Shown piece by piece: positions 59,400 through 64,000 of a DNA stretch of 64,000 bases; the first letter of the stretch is position 1, and each line of letters begins with the position of its first letter. Made by a program: the position numbers and the translations under genes. Source of the stretch: Erythroxylum novogranatense (lineage: Eukaryota; Streptophyta; Magnoliopsida; Malpighiales; Erythroxylaceae); NCBI GenBank assembly GCA_029891385.1, contig CM057234.1:24848350-24912349 (forward strand), in the 5' to 3' direction. The notes beneath the pieces were generated by a model. It made no database searches and was not told where the DNA came from. It saw only the letters and a program-made list of their open reading frames with translations.

Positions 59400-61680
59400 A
59401 GTATTATTATAATGCAAGTGAATTTTGATGAAGAGGATGGAAGAGACAACAATTATTTGACAGTTAGTAATTTTGATTGTGCAAATTGGTGTGTGATAGA
59501 TAATGGCACATCTTATTATATGACCTTTAACAATGATTAGTTCTATCCTTTCAAACAATGGAATATTACTATCATAACGGTGAGTATTTTATTAAAGTAG
59601 TGATTTAGTATAATTTCAAAGTTATTATGGGATTATTAGAATATTAGAAGTCTTGTATATTCTGAAGCTTCAAAAGAATTGAATTTCCTTAGGTACTCTT
59701 GATATATAAGTTTTCTGATGATGATAAGCAACTAAAAGTGATAAAGGGCATCATAACTATAACAAAAGGAAAATTATAGTATATAATGTATGTCTTAATA
59801 GGTAGGATAGTACTAGAATCGGTGGCTATACCTCTATGATTAGGGGAGACTAATGGTAGTACAAAGTTGTGGCATAAGTGAGTAAAGACTTGAGATTTTG
59901 AGTTAAAAATATTGTTGGATGGAGTTGTGGCTAAAAAGATGAATTTACATCAATCTTGTGTTCTGAGAAAGCAGTGGTTAAAATTTAGTTTTGGCATGCA
60001 TAACTAAACTTGTATTCCTAATTATATTCACTCGAATTCATGAGGTCTAGCTCCTGTTCAATCCCATAAAAGATGCAGTTATTTTCTCATATTCATTAGT
60101 GATTACTTAAGAAAAGTACATAGGCTCCGTTTGGTTGCTAGGAAAGTAAAGTGAATTTGGAATATAATTACTTGGAAAATAAATCTATAGAAAGTAAAGA
60201 TATTCACATGTTTGGATATTTATAAAAATTCTAATAGAAAAATTGGGTGGATTCTTATTATAGTGTTTGGTATATAACAAGATTTTATACAATGTAATTT
60301 AATTTTAACTTATGTTTCCAATTATATCCTTACAAATGTAATAAAATTTTAAATCATTAGATAAGAAAAATATGAACTCAAGATTATCGATTGAAGCTTT
60401 TAAGCATAAATATTCAAAATCTAAATACCAACCGATACTGAAAAATTTTTAAAATAGGGAGATTTTTACAAAATTTTCAAAAATTTTGAAATTTCCTCCT
60501 CCTCTTATCTCTCCTTCCCCTTTTTTAAAGTTTTTAATTAGTTATTTTATTTATTTCAACTTTTATAATTATTGTAAATTTTATTTTTGTTTTAAAATAA
60601 TAATAAATATTTTATTACTAATAATAATTATAAATTAAATAAAACTTACAAAAATATTTTTATTTAAATTTATTTTAATATTTTATATAATATTTATTAA
60701 TAAAGTATTAATAAATTATTTATTTTAAAAATAAACAATTTAAAATTATTATTTATAATTTAATATTTATTTTATATATTTTAATTATTAAATCAAAATT
60801 TATTTGAAATTTATATATTTTAAAGTCGCAGAGTTGAGAGAAAAGAAAGGGTTAAATTGTCTAATTTATTGTTTAGATTAAATTCCTGAGGAAAGTAATC
60901 TAAATACCAAGGGGGTGTTGGGATTTAGAATCCAAGGAAAGTTCAACTATTTTCCCTAAATTAGGAAAGTTTTTACTTTCCTAACTACTCAAAAAAACAA
61001 ACCAAACATAATAATTTAAAATTTAAGAAAAAGATTACTTTCCCAAGCAACAATCCGTGTCAACCAAACGGGGCCATAGTGCATTTTATAAAATTAAAGG
61101 ATGAAGTGTTTGAAAAGTTTAAGAAGTAGAAGACAATGTTTGAAAATGTACTGGAAGATAAGTCAAGACATTCAGAAGGAAAAATGACTTGAAAATTTGC
61201 AATAGACATGAGTTTTATAAGAAGAAAGGTATAGTGAGGCATTGCACTGTATTTCATATGCCACAATCTAATATAGTATAAAATGGATAAACTAAATACT
61301 CATACAGTGGTTAAATGTTGGTCTTCCAAAGCAATTTTGGGTTAAATTTATTAACATTGTTACTTATTCAAGTGCAGTAAATTTTAAGACTCCTCAAGAG
61401 ATTTGTTATGATACTCCTTATAATATTCTAACTTGAGGATATTTGGTTTCCCCGCTTATGCTTATGTCAATGATTGCAAATTGGAGCCTAAAGCGATAAA
61501 GTCCGTATTTTTTGGGTATATTGTTGGATTAAAGGGGTATAGATTATGGTGTATGAAAAAGGATAGAGCTCCAAGATTTATGATTACCAATGATATTACT
61601 TTTAATGAATTTGTTATAGAGCATGGTGGATTTGAATTTCGAAATTCTTAAATTGATGTTCATGATGTCTTTGTTTTATC
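59400..61680 (+). pseudogene. Decayed Copia polyprotein, interrupted by a MITE
   Basis: Plus-strand pieces in order are 'NWCVIDNGTSYYMTF' with 'FKQWN' (protease, usual WVIDSGTSYHMTP, about 59480-59560), a pre-integrase 'KLWHK' at about 59860, and an integrase region 'FLIFISDYLRKVH' at about 60085-60120. After the insertion 60123-61075 come 'KLKDEVFEKFKK' at about 61090, then 'NLRIFGFPAYAYVNDCKLEP' and 'GYIVGLKGYRLWCMKKD' (61430-61560), the end of the integrase/linker block. The Asp-Asn-Gly change in the protease and many stops show it is dead. The RT is not found. Confidence 0.7.
60123..61075. mobile_element. Harbinger/Tourist-like MITE, 953 bp, TSD ATA
   Basis: The left end GGCTCCGTTTGGTTGCTAGG is matched by the inverted right end CAACCAAACGGGGCC. 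Inner similarity (GGAAAGTAA / TTACTTTCC) continues. The flanking trinucleotide ATA is duplicated (60120-60122 and 61076-61078). The interior is very AT-rich and non-coding. It splits the Copia relic integrase. Tourist elements usually duplicate TTA/TAA, so the superfamily is likely but not certain. Confidence 0.65.
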
Positions 61681-62186
61681 TTGCATACTCTTGCATTTCT
61701 TTTCAAATAATGGTATATTCTTACCAGTTAACTAATTAACATCATATGTTTGTGTTTTAGCTTAAATAATATATTTTCTCTGTATTGCATTATATATCAA
61801 AACTCATATAGTTTTATTTTATAATTTGTTTGCTTTAATATATTAAAATATAACAAAACTCTTGAACAAGTATATTATATTAAATACGAAATATTCTTTT
61901 TCGGAGGCCTTAAATTGTGTTGAAGATCGTCGCTTATTCTTCTTCTTTGTAGTCTATAGTTGTTCATTCATCCAGGTAAGTCGTCCAACTAATGTCTACC
62001 ATATGTATTATTTTAATAATACAATTATGATGCCTTTAAGTTTTGCGTGAATACAATGAAAGTCTTGATTTTGTTTGGTTATTTAGACTATTCTTATAAT
62101 CATTGACGAGTATTTATGTTCTTCTTTGATAGTCTAAGTATTTAGTGTATATGGAATGAGTTCGAGATCTTATGAAAGATTTGAGA
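61681..62186. other. AT-rich spacer, nothing recognised
   Basis: Lies between the Copia relic and the tandem array. No gene, TIR or repeat is recognised. Confidence 0.5.
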
Positions 62187-63400
62187 CATAATAAACCCCT
62201 AGGATGATATATAGGCTAGAAACTCATTATACAACTTTTATAAGGCTTATCGGTGAAAAATTCTACAAGCGTAGGAGTCATAGCAAGAACTTATTTTCTT
62301 GATTCACAAGTATAGATAATGTCATGTACTATAGTATTGGAATCAATTGTAGGTGATTAATTCAAACATAAATACTTCAACTTCAACGTGACCCATTTAA
62401 ACATAAATACTTCAACTTCAATGTGATTAATTCAAACTTAGTATTAACACAAGAAATTCATAGGTTTAATAGACATGACAGTTCTTTGCATAATAAACTC
62501 CTAGGATCAGGGACGGATCCAAAAAAAATTTTAAGTGGGGGCAAAATTTTAATGAGGATAATTTTTTTTAAATGGGGTAAAGTTTTATTTTATTTTATTT
62601 TATAGAAAACTTAAAATAATAATATTTTATATGAATTTTTTTGAACCCAGTGTGCATTCGTCCTTGCCTAGGATGGTATATAGGCCAGAAGCTCATGATG
62701 TTCGTGAGGCTTATCGGTAAAATATTTCACAAGTCTAAGAGTCACAGTGAGAACTTGCTTTCTTGATTCACAGGTGCAAACAATATCGCGTACCATAGTA
62801 TTAAAATTAATTATATGTGATTAATTCTAACATACAATTTCAATGTGATTAATTCAAACTTACTATTAACACGAAAAATTCATAGGTTTAATAGACATGA
62901 CAGTTATTTGAATAATAAACCCCTAGGATGGTATATTGGCTGGAAACTCGTGATGCAGCTCTTGAGAGGCTTATCGGTGAAAAATTTCACGAGCCTAAGA
63001 GCGCAGTAAAAACTTCTTGATTTACAGGTATAAACAATGCCACTTATCATAGTATTGAAATCAATTTTAGGTGATTAATTTAAAGATAATTACTTTAACT
63101 TTAATGTGATTAATTCAAATTTAGTATTAACAAAAAAAATTCATAGGTTTAATAGACATGACAGTTCTTTGCATAATAAACCCCAAGAACGGTTTATAGG
63201 CTGGAAACCTGTGATTCAACTCCCTTAAGGCTTATTGGTGAAAAATTTCACGAGCCTAGAGGTCACAACGAGAACTTGTTTTCTTGATTCATATGTGTAA
63301 ACAATTTCACGTATTGTAATATTGAAATCAATTATAGGTGATTAATTCAGTTGATTAATACTTAGGGGATGTTGTGTAAAGTTTAAATGTTTTGTAAACT
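62187..63400. repeat. Tandem array, about four ~257-bp units
   Basis: The anchor CATAATAAACYCCTAGGATG recurs at about 62187, 62489, 62911 and 63172. Each is followed by a 'GGCTGGAAACTC', then 'AGGCTTATCGGTGAAAAATT' and 'TAGACATGACAGTT' series. After allowing for an inserted MITE in unit 2 the spacings are about 302, 255 and 261 bp. Unit 1 is longer because a ~42-bp piece (AAACATAAATACTTCAACTT) is itself doubled. Non-coding. Possibly part of the CACTA 5' region, since it ends just before its transposase start. Confidence 0.8.
62508..62666. mobile_element. hAT-type MITE, 159 bp, 8-bp TSD
   Basis: Begins CAGGGACGGATCCA and ends TGCATTCGTCCTTG (imperfect TIRs). It is flanked on both sides by CCTAGGAT (62500-62507 and 62667-62674), an exact 8-bp target duplication as made by hAT transposases. 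The interior is T/A-rich, without coding potential. It sits in only one unit of the tandem array. Confidence 0.87.
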
Positions 63401-63439
63401 AAGAGGGCATGAAGGATGATTAACTATGAAATCACTTTT

Positions 63440-63909
63440 TTTAAATTAACAGTTTTGCAGAAATGTGTAACGTTGATAGAACTTGGATGTATAGATGATA
63501 ACACCTGATGATTTCATTAATCTTGAGTTTGTTGAGAGGGTTGAAGCTTTTATTCATTATGCATGTTCTCAATATGCATATATGGATGACTCAAAGATTA
63601 AATATCCATGTGAAAAATGCAAACATATTCATTTCCTTCATATTGATGAAATGAATAGCCATTTACTGAGAAAAAGGTTTGTTCCAAATTATTTTGAGTG
63701 GACACGACATGGGGAGCCATTGATTTATAGCACCTTAAGGGGTAATGAAGTAAACTCGTCAGTAAATGTAGATGAGTTTAAAGGGGGGATTAGATTCAGA
63801 ACAAATAATGTGGGTGCAATTGAAAATTCTTACATGTAAATGGTTTATAATGCAGTCGATTATACCTTTAAGGAAAATATAGAAAATCTTGAAGAAGAAC
63901 CAAACCCAT
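63440..63909 (+). pseudogene. CACTA transposase, N-terminal (transposase-associated) domain, partial
   Basis: Just upstream, 'VDRTWMY' (63471-63491) is the usual En/Spm opening but lies out of frame by one step with the next block. The main frame (63495-63839) reads 'GVE'-like 'RVEAFIHYACSQYAYMDD', 'IKYPCEKCKHIHFLHIDEMN' and 'NYFEWTRHGEP', matching the plant En/Spm transposase-associated domain with its CxxC zinc-type pair. After the TAA at 63837 the similarity continues with 'EEPNP' and stops. The rest is off the window. Frameshift and stops mark it as broken. Confidence 0.8.
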
Positions 63910-64000
63910 AGGCAAAATAATTTTTTTTAACTTACTACACTCAACTGATCAAGAAACGGCCACTTATTTCTGATAATAGTTTTGATAAAATTCTTAGATG

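Larger units (their letters stand above)
58329..64000 (+). mobile_element. CACTA (En/Spm-like) transposon, 5' end to window edge
   Basis: Starts CACTACAAAAAAATTAG at 58329. It is followed by subterminal motifs such as TTACCGATCTGACAG, ATTTTGTCGATAA (repeated near 58400 and 58580) and TTCCGTCGATAAATTTTGTC, the usual look of plant CACTA ends. A transposase-associated N-terminal domain in the same orientation starts near 63440. The right end lies outside the window. The body from about 59 to 63.4 kb is filled with other repeats, apparently inserted later. That the two parts belong to one element is an inference. Confidence 0.62.

Noticed and set aside
62187..63400. Possible CRISPR-like array
   Set aside because: Units are ~257-bp imperfect tandem repeats without short identical repeats and unique spacers, in a plant nuclear context.

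Overview
The window is nuclear DNA of a flowering plant, most likely a eudicot. It holds spliced plant genes (a group I WRKY factor, a plant CDK-like kinase, a DUF1336/EDR2-C gene relic) in AT-rich DNA packed with plant transposon families: Copia, Athila-type Gypsy, RTE and L1 LINEs, Mutator-like, CACTA, hAT and Harbinger-like elements. I cannot name the species from sequence alone. Exon limits come from reading frames, splice consensus and family knowledge, not from transcripts.

Layout. (1) 1-7216: a decayed Mutator-like transposase on the minus strand, a scrap of Copia gag with a duplicated zinc knuckle, a decayed minus-strand LINE, and a 1.08-kb non-autonomous Mutator-like element with TIRs, a probable 9-bp TSD and a near-perfect 81-nt hairpin. 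(2) 8017-8943: an apparently intact intronless gene for a six-helix plant membrane protein. (3) 12.1-35.5 kb: a four-layer transposon nest. An old RTE LINE (minus) is split by a Copia element (12404-33786, minus, TSD GTTAC). Copia is split in its gag zinc knuckle by an Athila-like Gypsy element (16217-32718, plus, TSD ACAAC). That element is split in its integrase C-terminus by a 4042-bp solo-LTR-like insertion (24303-28344, TSD TCGAT). All coding layers are dead. (4) 36.2-41.1 kb: a GC-rich, broken L1 LINE carrying a C-terminal RNase H. (5) 41.8-44.9 kb: a DUF1336 (EDR2-C/CW14-like) gene relic that keeps six exons with splice sites but lacks one internal exon and everything 3' of the conserved FYG position, and carries an in-frame stop. 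(6) 46.3-55.6 kb: the gene-rich part, with two minus-strand genes: a 672-aa CDK-like kinase of the At1g54610/IBS1 type (seven exons) and, upstream of it, a 528-aa WRKY3/WRKY4-type factor (four exons). (7) 57.4-64 kb: a DUF4283-like scrap, then a CACTA element that runs off the right edge. It contains a Copia relic with a Harbinger-like MITE in it, a 4-copy ~257-bp tandem array with a hAT MITE in one unit, and the start of the CACTA transposase.

Three genes look functional: the membrane protein, the kinase and the WRKY factor. The kinase and WRKY factor lie head-to-tail 2.2 kb apart. Nothing in the sequence shows that they act in one pathway, though both families are tied to stress and defence in the literature. 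The clearest structural results are the fully delimited nested insertions, each with its target duplication; the concentration of premature stops at TGG/CGA/CAA/CAG-derived codons in the retroelements, which looks like cytosine-deamination decay; and a short GC-AG intron of 81 nt in the WRKY gene that stays open in frame.
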